Shown piece by piece: positions 1 through 6,730 of a stretch of 16,065 nucleotides of DNA. The notes under the pieces are model-generated. The model was given only the letters and a program-made list of their open reading frames with translations. It was not told where the DNA came from and searched no databases. How positions within the stretch are numbered: the first letter of the stretch is position 1; each line of letters starts with the position of its first letter. The DNA is from an uncultured Eubacteriales bacterium (GTDB lineage: Bacteria > Bacillota > Clostridia > Oscillospirales > Acutalibacteraceae). The stretch covers positions 1 through 16,065 of the forward strand of contig ONWI01000002.1 of NCBI GenBank assembly GCA_900321515.1. Reading direction: 5' to 3'. Position numbers and translations under genes: made by a program.

Positions 1-60
1 GGCGCTGCCCCCGGACCCCTGGCAGGGAGCCTTGCCCCCTGCACCCCATTATTGGCGCTG
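1..60. repeat. GC-rich repeat-like sequence at the window edge
   Basis: This stretch is far richer in G and C than the genes beside it and codes for nothing obvious. It contains an imperfect hairpin (GCAGGGAG, a CCTTG loop, then CCCCCTGC) around 22-42, and the heptamer GGCGCTG occurs at 1-7 and again at 54-60. GC-rich, hairpin-forming intergenic sequences of this kind are often dispersed repeats in Clostridia, but no second copy lies in this window and the left end is cut off. Its identity as a repeat family is inferred. Confidence 0.35.
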
Positions 61-82
61 CGCGCTTTCTTTTTTCTTCGCT

Positions 83-913
83 TTACTTATTCTTCTTGCT
101 GAACTCCGAGAAATCAATTATGGTATTGCCGTCTGTTACCATAGGCATCTCGCCGTTCCACTTCTTTATCAGCTCGTACTTGATCAGGTTCTCATTCAAT
201 GATTTATTGAGGATGTTATTTGCCTTTGCCTGAGCCTCCGACTGAATGCGAAGAGTCTCCGCTTCCGCCTCCGCCTTGACAATGGCTTCTTCCTTCTCCG
301 TCCTGGCTTTCAGCAAACGCTGCTCCGCGACCTGCTTTTCCTCGATGGCGGCAATATATGCCTCGGAAAATTCAAAATTGATGATATTCACATCTTCAAC
401 AAAAATACCGTTCTTGTTGAGCTTGTTGTTAAGCTCCTCTATTAGCCCCTGCGAAATCAGCGAACGATTGGCAACGCTCTCCTCAGCAGTGTACTTTGCG
501 GTGATTGCCTTAAGAACCTCATTGACCGCGGGACTGACAAGAATTGTCTCGTAGTCGCTGCCGACGTTCTTGTAAATGGCATATGATTTGTCCTTTGAAA
601 CGCGGTAATTGATGGCGAGCTTTGTCTCAACCGTCTGCAGGTCCTTTGAGAACGCTTCTGTCTGAACCTCCAGCTTGACAATACGGTTGTCCATCTTGAT
701 TATTGTCTGAATAAAGGGAATTTTGAGATGAATGCCTTCCTGAAGCACATTCTCGCTAACATTTCCGAGAGTATTAATAACTCCGGTGTGTCCCGCGTCA
801 ACAATAGTAACGCAGTTGAGCAGAACTACGATTGCCACAAGCAGCACCACAATAACTGATATTGTTTTTTTGGGTAAACTGATCGTCTTTTTTTCATTGA
901 TAATAACTGCCAT
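83..913 (-). CDS. Membrane-anchored SPFH/prohibitin-like protein
   Basis: This 276-residue protein has a short basic N-terminus, one hydrophobic segment at about residues 17-33, then an SPFH/PHB (band 7) domain at about 37-200. The domain opens with the typical VDAGHTGVINTLG stretch and contains IHLKIPFIQ. An Ala/Glu/Lys-rich coiled coil follows at about 190-235 (motif KAEAEAETLRIQSEAQAKA), then a short tail. The topology is that of prohibitin or HflK/HflC-type scaffolds: an N-terminal anchor and a coiled coil for oligomerisation. In bacteria such proteins organise membrane microdomains or modulate membrane proteases. The ATG has AAAGGA upstream. The gene lies 129 bp downstream of argG on the same strand, but an argG terminator lies between them. 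No NfeD or FtsH partner is visible, so the specific role is unknown. Confidence 0.85.
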   Translation of the reverse strand: MAVIINEKKTISLPKKTISVIVVLLVAIVVLLNCVTIVDAGHTGVINTLGNVSENVLQEGIHLKIPFIQTIIKMDNRIVKLEVQTEAFSKDLQTVETKLAINYRVSKDKSYAIYKNVGSDYETILVSPAVNEVLKAITAKYTAEESVANRSLISQGLIEELNNKLNKNGIFVEDVNIINFEFSEAYIAAIEEKQVAEQRLLKARTEKEEAIVKAEAEAETLRIQSEAQAKANNILNKSLNENLIKYELIKKWNGEMPMVTDGNTIIDFSEFSKKNK

Positions 914-944
914 CTTTTGACGTCCTTTCTAAGAAAAATTGATA

Positions 945-1000
945 GAATAAAAATATATAAAACACGCAGAGCAGAGAAATCCCATTTTCCCTGCCCTGCG
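945..1000 (-). terminator. Rho-independent terminator of argG
   Basis: Read on the minus strand, CGCAGGGCAGGGAAA pairs with TTTCTCTGCTCTGCG around the 6-base loop ATGGGA. This gives a 15-bp stem with two G-U pairs (plus coordinates 965-1000). A T-rich tract (TGTTTTATATATTTTTATTC) follows. It begins about 40 bp after the argG stop codon, as expected for its terminator. Some readthrough into the SPFH gene is possible because that gene shows no clear promoter of its own. Confidence 0.75.
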
Positions 1001-1042
1001 CGATGTTTTCGGAATACCGTGTGAAAATATCCGAATGATAAT

Positions 1043-2269
1043 TTACTTGTTGTTCTTTGCGGCAGCCTGTTCCTTCATAGCCTGAACCTTAATGGGCAGT
1101 CCGAAAAGGTTTATGAAGCCTGCCGAATCATTCTGGTCGTAAACCTCGTCCTCGTCGAAAGTTGCGATATCCTCGTCATACAGCGAGTAGGGAGATTTTA
1201 CGCCTGCGTCGATAATGTTGCCCTTATAGAGCTTAAGACGAACGTCGCCTGTCACATTCTCCTGAGTCTTATCGACAAAGGCGGAAAGCGACTCGCGCAG
1301 AGGAGTGAACCACTGACCGAAATAAACCAGCTCGGCAAAGCGTATGGCAACTTGCTGCTTGTAGTGATAGGTGTCGCGATCGAGGCAGATTTCCTCCAGC
1401 TTGTTGTGCGCATGATAGAGAATGGTGCCGCCGGGAGTCTCATAAACGCCGCGGCTCTTCATGCCCACCAGACGGTTCTCAACCATATCGGCAATGCCTA
1501 TGCCATTCTTGCCGCCAAGTTCGTTGAGCGCCGCAACCATTGCGGGACCGTCCAGTTTCTCGCCATTGAGGGCCACAGGCATGCCCTTCTCAAAGCTAAG
1601 GGTGATGTAGGTCGGCTCGTCCGGCGCCTTCTCAGGAGAAACGCCCATCTCAAGGATCTTGTCGTACATAGGCTCGTTCCAGGGATTCTCCAGATCAAGA
1701 CCCTCGTGAGAAAGATGCCAGAGGTTCTTATCCTTGGAATAGTTTGTCTCCCTGTTTATCTTAAGCGGAATATTGTGCTGCTCGGCATATTCGATTTCCT
1801 GCTCGCGGCTCTTGAATTCCCATGTTCTCCAGGGAGCGATTATCTTCATCTGAGGAGCAAAGCGCTTGATTGCAAGCTCAAAACGAACCTGGTCGTTGCC
1901 CTTGCCTGTGCAGCCGTGGCAGATGGCGTCCGCGCCCTCGGCGAGAGCAATCTCGACAATTCTCTTGGCGATGATAGGACGCGCGAAGCTGGTACCGAGA
2001 AGATATTTGTTCTCATAAACAGCGTCTGCTTTGAGTGTGGGATATACATAATCCTCGATAAATTCCTTCTTAAGATCCTCGATATAGAGCTTTGAAGCTC
2101 CCGTTGCAAGTGCCTTTTCCTCCAGACCGTCAAGCTCGGTTCCTTGTCCAACGTCGCCGGAAACGGCAATAACCTCGCAGCCGTTGTAATTCTCCTTGAG
2201 CCACGGGATAATGATGGATGTGTCAAGACCACCGGAATAAGCAAGTACTACCTTTTTAATCTCAGACAT
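1043..2269 (-). CDS. argG: Argininosuccinate synthase
   Basis: ArgG joins citrulline and aspartate at the cost of ATP (to AMP and pyrophosphate) to give argininosuccinate, the penultimate step of arginine synthesis, in the cytoplasm. The 408-residue product is of normal family length. The N-terminus carries the ATP-pyrophosphatase P-loop AYSGGLDTS (residues 10-18). Other family signatures are CHGCTGKGNDQVRFE, APWRTWEF, SHEGLDLENPW, the LGGKNGIGIADMVENR segment and RGVYETPGGTILYHAH. The start at 2269 is preferred over a longer in-frame start at 2311 because a strong AACGGAGGAAAAC ribosome binding site sits just before it and because it begins at the conserved MSEIKKVVLAYSGG. No argH follows, so the gene appears to be transcribed alone. 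The upstream region holds two promoters and ARG-box-like operators, implying control by an ArgR-type repressor. Confidence 0.98.
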   Translation of the reverse strand: MSEIKKVVLAYSGGLDTSIIIPWLKENYNGCEVIAVSGDVGQGTELDGLEEKALATGASKLYIEDLKKEFIEDYVYPTLKADAVYENKYLLGTSFARPIIAKRIVEIALAEGADAICHGCTGKGNDQVRFELAIKRFAPQMKIIAPWRTWEFKSREQEIEYAEQHNIPLKINRETNYSKDKNLWHLSHEGLDLENPWNEPMYDKILEMGVSPEKAPDEPTYITLSFEKGMPVALNGEKLDGPAMVAALNELGGKNGIGIADMVENRLVGMKSRGVYETPGGTILYHAHNKLEEICLDRDTYHYKQQVAIRFAELVYFGQWFTPLRESLSAFVDKTQENVTGDVRLKLYKGNIIDAGVKSPYSLYDEDIATFDEDEVYDQNDSAGFINLFGLPIKVQAMKEQAAAKNNK

Positions 2270-2323
2270 GTGTTTTCCTCCGTTAATATTTTTATTAACG
2301 CCGCAGACCATGTTATCAGCAAC

Positions 2324-2352
2324 ATTATATCATAATTCCGCGGCATTTGCAA
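2324..2352 (-). promoter_or_regulatory. Proximal sigma-A promoter of argG (P2)
   Basis: On the minus strand the sequence reads TTGCAA (2352-2347), a 17-bp spacer, then a perfect TATAAT (2329-2324). Transcription from here would give a leader of about 50 nt before the argG start at 2269. Confidence 0.65.
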
Positions 2353-2363
2353 TTACAAAAAAG

Positions 2364-2392
2364 ATTATACGGCTTTTTGATGTATAAATCAA
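2364..2392 (-). promoter_or_regulatory. Distal sigma-A promoter of argG (P1), overlapped by an operator
   Basis: On the minus strand the sequence reads TTGATT (2392-2387), a 17-bp spacer, then TATAAT (2369-2364). The -35 box and the upstream part of the spacer lie inside the weaker ARG-box-like site at 2379-2396, so a bound repressor would block polymerase here. Confidence 0.65.
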
Positions 2393-2417
2393 GAGAAAAA
2401 AAGTATATTTATACATT
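2379..2417. promoter_or_regulatory. Tandem ARG-box-like operator pair in front of argG
   Basis: The 18-mer at 2400-2417 (AAAGTATATTTATACATT) is close to the ArgR/AhrC operator pattern WNTGnATWWWWATnCANW, with one mismatch. Exactly 3 bp away, at 2379-2396, is a weaker 18-mer that keeps the left half-site ATGTATAAAT and has four mismatches. The 21-bp centre-to-centre spacing is the classical arrangement for the two boxes bound by one ArgR hexamer. The pair overlaps promoter P1. The match was made by eye; the regulator gene is not in the window. Confidence 0.6.
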
Positions 2418-2662
2418 TTCCGATATTTTCGTGCATTTGCGTCGAATTAAGATTCTTCACCCGATAATTATATGCATTTTTATTGTATTGCGGGGTATTT
2501 TTCAAATATTCAGAGTGACAGTAATAGCCTCATCCCCTTCACAAAAGGATATTCGCATCTCATCCAATGTATAAATATACATAATATGCATGAAAAATGA
2601 ATATCAGACAGAAAAATATTATAACGGCGAATCCGCACAGACATTGTGCCGGAGATAAACAT
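2418..2662. other. AT-rich intergenic DNA between htrA and argG
   Basis: Apart from the distal ARG-box-like palindrome listed separately, this stretch between the argG control region and the mini-element shows no convincing gene, RNA or terminator. It is AT-rich with many stops in all frames. Short reading frames here lack ribosome binding sites and known motifs. Confidence 0.5.
2566..2583. promoter_or_regulatory. Distal ARG-box-like palindrome
   Basis: AATGTATAAATATACATA fits the relaxed ARG box WNTGnATWWWWATnCANW at every fixed position. It shares the GTATA/TATAC half-sites of the argG operator at 2400-2417. It lies about 170 bp upstream of that operator in a gene-free region and could act with it by DNA looping. 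No gene begins next to it on the plus strand. Any regulator preferring TGTATA...TATACA would also fit. Confidence 0.45.
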
Positions 2663-2737
2663 AGAGCCTGTTCAGAATCTTCGCGTGTACGGAGTTGCGC
2701 AAGCAAGCTGTGCGTGGAGAGATTCTGAACAGGCTCT
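2663..2737. repeat. 75-bp MITE-like palindromic element
   Basis: A perfect 18-bp inverted repeat (AGAGCCTGTTCAGAATCT at 2663-2680 and its exact complement at 2720-2737) flanks a 39-bp GC-rich core that contains the small palindrome TTGCGCAA. The ends resemble insertion-sequence terminal inverted repeats beginning GAGCCTGTTCAGAAT. The element has no coding capacity, as expected of a miniature inverted-repeat element moved in trans. No convincing target-site duplication is visible. It starts 6 bp after the htrA stop codon, so its transcript would form a long hairpin at the 3' end of the htrA mRNA. No U-tract follows, so it is not a canonical terminator. Confidence 0.6.
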
Positions 2738-2743
2738 GAATTA

Positions 2744-4084
2744 TCAGTCAGTTGAACCGGTATCCTTGATGAGCTTGACGTCAATATCAAACGTCTCTGA
2801 ATTGTTCATTGTGGTTGCGGGACGATAAATGGTGAGCTTGATTGTTTCGCCCGCTTTCTTTTCAAACATGATATCCTGAAGCTGTGACAGATCAGTGATT
2901 CTCTTGCCGTCGCAGTGAGTGATAATATCGTATTTCTGCACCTTGCCGTTCATATCGGAATCGCTGCTGATATCATAAATTTGCAGACCGGCGGGAATGC
3001 CCTGACTTTCGTATGCGCTCGAAATGGTGACGCAGGTGATACCGAGCTTTACCCTTCCTTCTACATAACCGTAGCTGATGAGGTCGGTGACGATTTCCTT
3101 GACCTTGGTGGAAGGAATGGCAAAGCCCATTCCTTCATAGCCATCAGCGGCAATCTTAGAGGTATTGATGCCTATTACCTGACCGTACATATTGACAAGA
3201 GCGCCGCCGGAATTACCGGGATTAATGGCAGCGTCGGTCTGAATGTATCTCATGGCACTGGTGGATTCGGTATTTTCCGTGTCAATGATTCTGTCAACGC
3301 CGGAAACTATGCCGAGAGTGACCGATCCGGCAAACTGTCTGCCTCCCGGATTGCCGATAGCTACAACATAGTCGCCCAGCACAAGCTGACTGCTGTCGCC
3401 AAGCTCGCACTCAGGAAGATCAGTCGCATCTACCTTAAGCACCGCGAGATCAGAACGAACATCAAAGCCTACGACCTTTGCGTCATATGTTTTGCCATCG
3501 CTTGTTATAACCGAAACCTCATACTTGCTGCTGTCGCCTATAACGTGGGAATTGGTAACAATATAGCCGTCGGACCTGAGAATAATACCAGAGCCCTCTG
3601 AGCTTTGGGAATTCATGTAATTCACGTTGTCAACGGTTATAACGCTGACAATTGAGGGACGCACCTTCGCGGCGACCTGCGCGGGAGTGAGCAGTTCCCC
3701 GTCAGAACCTACAGTCGTATCGGTTTTAGGTGTTTCGACTTCATTGAACGAAAACGCGTTTTCACCTTTGGATGTGGTACTCGTGCCGCTGCCAGCCGAA
3801 CTGAATCCGGTTCTGAAGAGCGCTACCGCTCCAAGACCTACCAGACCTACCGCAAGAATCACCGCGGCAATGGCAATCGCCAGCTTTGCGCCGCCGGATC
3901 TCTGAGTGGTCTGCGCCACCGGATATTGCATGGCAGACTGCTGCACGGGGTACTGAACGGCAGGCTGTGCCTGTCTCTGTCCATGCTGGGTAGGAACGTA
4001 TCCGTAACCGGTCGTGCCCGGATTTGTTGAGCGATAAGTATTAGGCTGATTGGATTTAACACCGTTAGGATTCTGTTGATTCAT
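2744..4084 (-). CDS. HtrA/DegP-like membrane-anchored serine protease with PDZ domain
   Basis: This 446-residue S1C-family protease has a cytoplasmic Gln/Pro/Tyr-rich N-terminus (1-62), one transmembrane segment (about 65-90), then an extracytoplasmic trypsin-like domain (about 140-335) and a single PDZ domain (about 345-435). The catalytic triad is visible: H180 in TNSHVIGD, D212 in RSDLAVLKV and S292 in NPGNSGGALV. The spacing matches DegP-type enzymes. Such proteins degrade or refold damaged exported proteins at the cell surface. The ATG at 4084 has AGAGGAA 8 bases before it. It lies 117 bp downstream of a two-component histidine kinase gene in the same direction, which recalls the control of htrA by CssRS in Bacillus; that parallel is an inference. 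A MITE-like palindrome sits just past the stop. A more specific symbol is not justified. Confidence 0.93.
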   Translation of the reverse strand: MNQQNPNGVKSNQPNTYRSTNPGTTGYGYVPTQHGQRQAQPAVQYPVQQSAMQYPVAQTTQRSGGAKLAIAIAAVILAVGLVGLGAVALFRTGFSSAGSGTSTTSKGENAFSFNEVETPKTDTTVGSDGELLTPAQVAAKVRPSIVSVITVDNVNYMNSQSSEGSGIILRSDGYIVTNSHVIGDSSKYEVSVITSDGKTYDAKVVGFDVRSDLAVLKVDATDLPECELGDSSQLVLGDYVVAIGNPGGRQFAGSVTLGIVSGVDRIIDTENTESTSAMRYIQTDAAINPGNSGGALVNMYGQVIGINTSKIAADGYEGMGFAIPSTKVKEIVTDLISYGYVEGRVKLGITCVTISSAYESQGIPAGLQIYDISSDSDMNGKVQKYDIITHCDGKRITDLSQLQDIMFEKKAGETIKLTIYRPATTMNNSETFDIDVKLIKDTGSTD

Positions 4085-4201
4085 AATTAATTCCTCTTTT
4101 CAAATTAAGTTTTCCTCCTGCAAAATATAATAGACCTGAAAGTTGTTGGAATTGTGATGACAAAGTGATTATCGCGTAAAACATATTGGATATCTTTATG
4201 A

Positions 4202-5881
4202 CTATTCCTCTTCGTTCTGTTTTTTGGAGCGTGAGGAGATCCTGGAACCTTGGGAAGCCTCGGGCAGGGTAAAGATGATATTGCAGTAATTGCCCTCGGA
4301 ACCTTCGGCATGTATTCTGCCGCCATGAAGCGTAACGATGGTCTTGACGATATACAAACCCAGACCTACACCCTGACGGTCAAAGCTGCGGCTCTTGTCG
4401 GTCTTGTAAAACCGCTCGAAAATATGCGACAGTTCCTCGGTGGAAACGCCTATGCCGCTGTTTGATATGCTTACCGTGACAACCTTATTCTGAACGGTTG
4501 CCTTTACCCGGATATATCCGCCTTCGTTGGTGAATTTGACCGCGTTGTCAAAGAGGTTGTAAAGCACCTGATGAATAAGATCGGCGTCGCCGTTCACGGT
4601 AATAGCGTCGAAATCGTTAAAACCCTGAACTTCGATGTGCTTTTCCTCTATTCTGTGTTCAAATGAAAGCAGAGCCTGGAAAATAACCTCCGAAAGGTTG
4701 AATTTCTGCTTTTTGAGCTTCATGGCGCCGCTGTCAATTCTCGACAGATCCAGCATCGACCTCACCAGACGGGCAAGGCGCTTGGTTTCATCGGATATAA
4801 TGCGAAGATACTTATCCTGCTTTTCAGGAGGAATTGTACCGTCAAGCAATCCGTTGACATAGCCGGATATGTTGGTCATAGGCGTTTTGAGTTCATGGGA
4901 TATGTTGGCTATGAAACTGCGGTTGATAGTTTCGCTCTCAGCGAGCTTTGCACCCATTTCATTGAGCGCGTCGGCAAGCTGCCCGACCTCGTTTTCGCTT
5001 TTGAAATTGATTCGCATGGTGAAATCGCCGTCGGAATACTTCTGAGCTGCCTTGACCATTTCTCTCAGCGGCTTGACCTGCTTGTAAGTCAGCATATAAA
5101 CCATGCTGAATGAAATAATAGCGGCTATCAGGACTGCAATCAATACTATATGCGAAACGTCGCTGCGGAAATCGGATATTGCCGACGCCGATGAAGCCAC
5201 AAAAACGAAGCCCGCGATATATTCCTTTCCCACGTCGCCGCCCGCCACGAACGGAACCGCCACTATGAAATGATTCTGGTCATATATGCCGCCCAGCCTG
5301 TCGGTAACGCGGTACTCCCTTACTTTTGCCGCGGCGGAAATCACCGACGGTGATATATTCTTCTTCTGATGGCGGCACCTGAATTCTTCATTATCCGGCG
5401 TATCGGCGTGCAGATATTCCTCGGAGCAAATGACTGTATTACCCTGAGCGTCCACTATGAATATGTCCGCTCCGCAGCTCGAACTGAGTATGCCAAGAGT
5501 CGAGCGCAGCTTTTCCTTGCCTGTGTCGGTGACAACGTACTGAATTGTAGTGTTCATTCTGTCGCTTCCCGTGCTGGTAGGAACAGGGATGATGTACGCG
5601 TTCATCCTGTCGGCAACGATATGGGCGTTATCTGCAAGCTGCTGCTGTTTCTCACTGCGCCAGCGGTTGGATATCAGCGCCGAAATAATCAGACCGAATA
5701 TTATAAGACTGCATATAAGCACTGCCGATGTGACAAACAGATACTTTGTAAAAAGCGAACGAGAGGCGATATGCTTGAATTCATTGAATACGCCGATAAG
5801 CCACGACTTGAAGCCGCGCTTTTTCAATCTGCCCCCGCCGGAGAAATCTCCGTCCCTGATATTTTCATTGTCAAACTGCAT
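4202..5881 (-). CDS. Two-component sensor histidine kinase
   Basis: This 559-residue kinase has a cytoplasmic N-terminus, TM1 at about 47-70, an extracytoplasmic sensor region of about 170 residues, TM2 at about 244-264 and a HAMP linker at about 265-320. The dimerisation/phosphoacceptor domain carries H329 in FIANISHELKTPMTN. The ATPase domain has the N-box with N446 (NLFDNAVKFT), a G1-type NSGIG motif at 474-478 (Asn in place of the common Asp) and a G2-type GVGLGLY motif at 504-509. It should autophosphorylate H329 and pass phosphate to the regulator encoded 15 bp upstream. The ATG at 5881 lacks a good Shine-Dalgarno sequence, so translation may be coupled to the regulator gene; a TTG at 5827 preceded by a G-rich stretch is an alternative start. 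The signal is unknown. The downstream htrA gene suggests envelope stress. Confidence 0.93.
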   Translation of the reverse strand: MQFDNENIRDGDFSGGGRLKKRGFKSWLIGVFNEFKHIASRSLFTKYLFVTSAVLICSLIIFGLIISALISNRWRSEKQQQLADNAHIVADRMNAYIIPVPTSTGSDRMNTTIQYVVTDTGKEKLRSTLGILSSSCGADIFIVDAQGNTVICSEEYLHADTPDNEEFRCRHQKKNISPSVISAAAKVREYRVTDRLGGIYDQNHFIVAVPFVAGGDVGKEYIAGFVFVASSASAISDFRSDVSHIVLIAVLIAAIISFSMVYMLTYKQVKPLREMVKAAQKYSDGDFTMRINFKSENEVGQLADALNEMGAKLAESETINRSFIANISHELKTPMTNISGYVNGLLDGTIPPEKQDKYLRIISDETKRLARLVRSMLDLSRIDSGAMKLKKQKFNLSEVIFQALLSFEHRIEEKHIEVQGFNDFDAITVNGDADLIHQVLYNLFDNAVKFTNEGGYIRVKATVQNKVVTVSISNSGIGVSTEELSHIFERFYKTDKSRSFDRQGVGLGLYIVKTIVTLHGGRIHAEGSEGNYCNIIFTLPEASQGSRISSRSKKQNEEE

Positions 5882-5896
5882 GGCAGATAATTACCG

Positions 5897-6583
5897 TTAT
5901 TTAACTTCGAATTTGTAGCCGACGCCCCACACGGTCTTAAGCGACCACTGATCGCTCACGCCCTCCAGCTTTTCGCGAAGGCGCTTAACGTGAACGTCCA
6001 CCGTGCGGCTGTCGCCGTAGTAATTGAATCCCCATACCTCGTCGAGCAGCTGATCGCGTGAGAATACCCGGTTCGGATTGCTTGCGAGGTGATAGATAAG
6101 CTCCATTTCTTTTGGCGGAGTATCCACCTGTACGCCGTTGACTTTAAGCTCGTAATTGTTGAGATTTATCGACAGCTTGTCAAAGGTGACGACCTTTTTT
6201 TCATTTGGATCCTGCTTGCCGCTTCTGCGGAGCACTGCCTTGATGCGGGCGAGTATCTCTTTTGGCTCGAAGGGCTTTACAACATAATCGTCTGCTCCGA
6301 GCTCAAGACCGAGTACCTTGTCAAAAGTCTCTCCCTTAGCTGTGAGCATTATGATAGGGCACTGGGACTTCTTGCGTATCTCACGGCAGACCTGGAACCC
6401 GTCCTGCTCCGGAAGCATGATGTCAAGCAGAATTATGTCAGGACTCTCCTGTTCAAAGCACTCGACCGCCTTGCGACCGTCGTGAGCTATCGCGACAGTA
6501 TAGCCTTCCTTTTCGGTATAGAGCCTGAGAAGCTCACAGATATTCTGATCATCGTCAACAATAAGGATTTTTCCTGTTTCCAT
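5897..6583 (-). CDS. OmpR/PhoB-family response regulator
   Basis: This 228-residue regulator has a receiver domain (about 4-118) and a winged-helix DNA-binding domain (about 130-227). Receiver residues are all present: the acidic pocket D10-D12, phosphoacceptor D54 in ILLDIMLPEQDG, T81 in IIMLTAKGE and K103 in VVKPFEP. The C-terminal domain shows the OmpR pattern, including PPKEMELIYHL, NRVFSRDQLLDEVWG, DSRTVDVHVKRLREKL and the terminal VWGVGYKFE. Phosphorylation by the downstream kinase should drive DNA binding. The ATG at 6583 follows AAAGGAAG at a workable distance. The kinase gene begins 15 bp after its stop codon, so the two form an operon, and htrA may be part of the same unit or a target of the regulator. 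Confidence 0.95.
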   Translation of the reverse strand: METGKILIVDDDQNICELLRLYTEKEGYTVAIAHDGRKAVECFEQESPDIILLDIMLPEQDGFQVCREIRKKSQCPIIMLTAKGETFDKVLGLELGADDYVVKPFEPKEILARIKAVLRRSGKQDPNEKKVVTFDKLSINLNNYELKVNGVQVDTPPKEMELIYHLASNPNRVFSRDQLLDEVWGFNYYGDSRTVDVHVKRLREKLEGVSDQWSLKTVWGVGYKFEVK

Positions 6584-6618
6584 ATCAAAATTCTTCCTTT
6601 CATTATTTCGTTATTAAT

Positions 6619-6646
6619 AAATTACAGGTCATATGCATACAGTCAA
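6619..6646 (-). promoter_or_regulatory. Candidate promoter of the two-component operon
   Basis: On the minus strand the sequence reads TTGACT (6646-6641), a 16-bp spacer, then TAATTT (6624-6619), 36 bp before the regulator start. A second TATAAT occurs upstream at 6670-6665 but has no good -35 box at 17 bp. The region also separates this operon from the upstream redox operon, and no strong terminator is visible between them. Confidence 0.4.
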
Positions 6647-6730
6647 TACATTCCCTATCTAATTATTATACACCTATTTTTTGTGAATTGATTGATTTTT
6701 TATTAAAATCTGTTCCTCAATTACATAAAA

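Noticed and set aside
1352..2095. Long open frame on the plus strand opposite argG
   Set aside because: It lies fully antisense to the well-supported argG gene, has no ribosome binding site or recognisable domain, and arises from the codon pattern of argG.
2270..2311. Longer in-frame start for argG
   Set aside because: The 14 extra residues are not family-like, and the AACGGAGGAAAAC ribosome binding site points to the start at 2269.
2560..2828. Two short overlapping frames with similar peptides on opposite strands
   Set aside because: The similarity (PVQNL and DSEQAL in both) is caused by the perfect palindrome at 2663-2737; neither looks like a gene.
2915..3601. Long open frame on the plus strand opposite htrA
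   Set aside because: It is antisense to the protease domain of htrA, with no family signature and no start signal.
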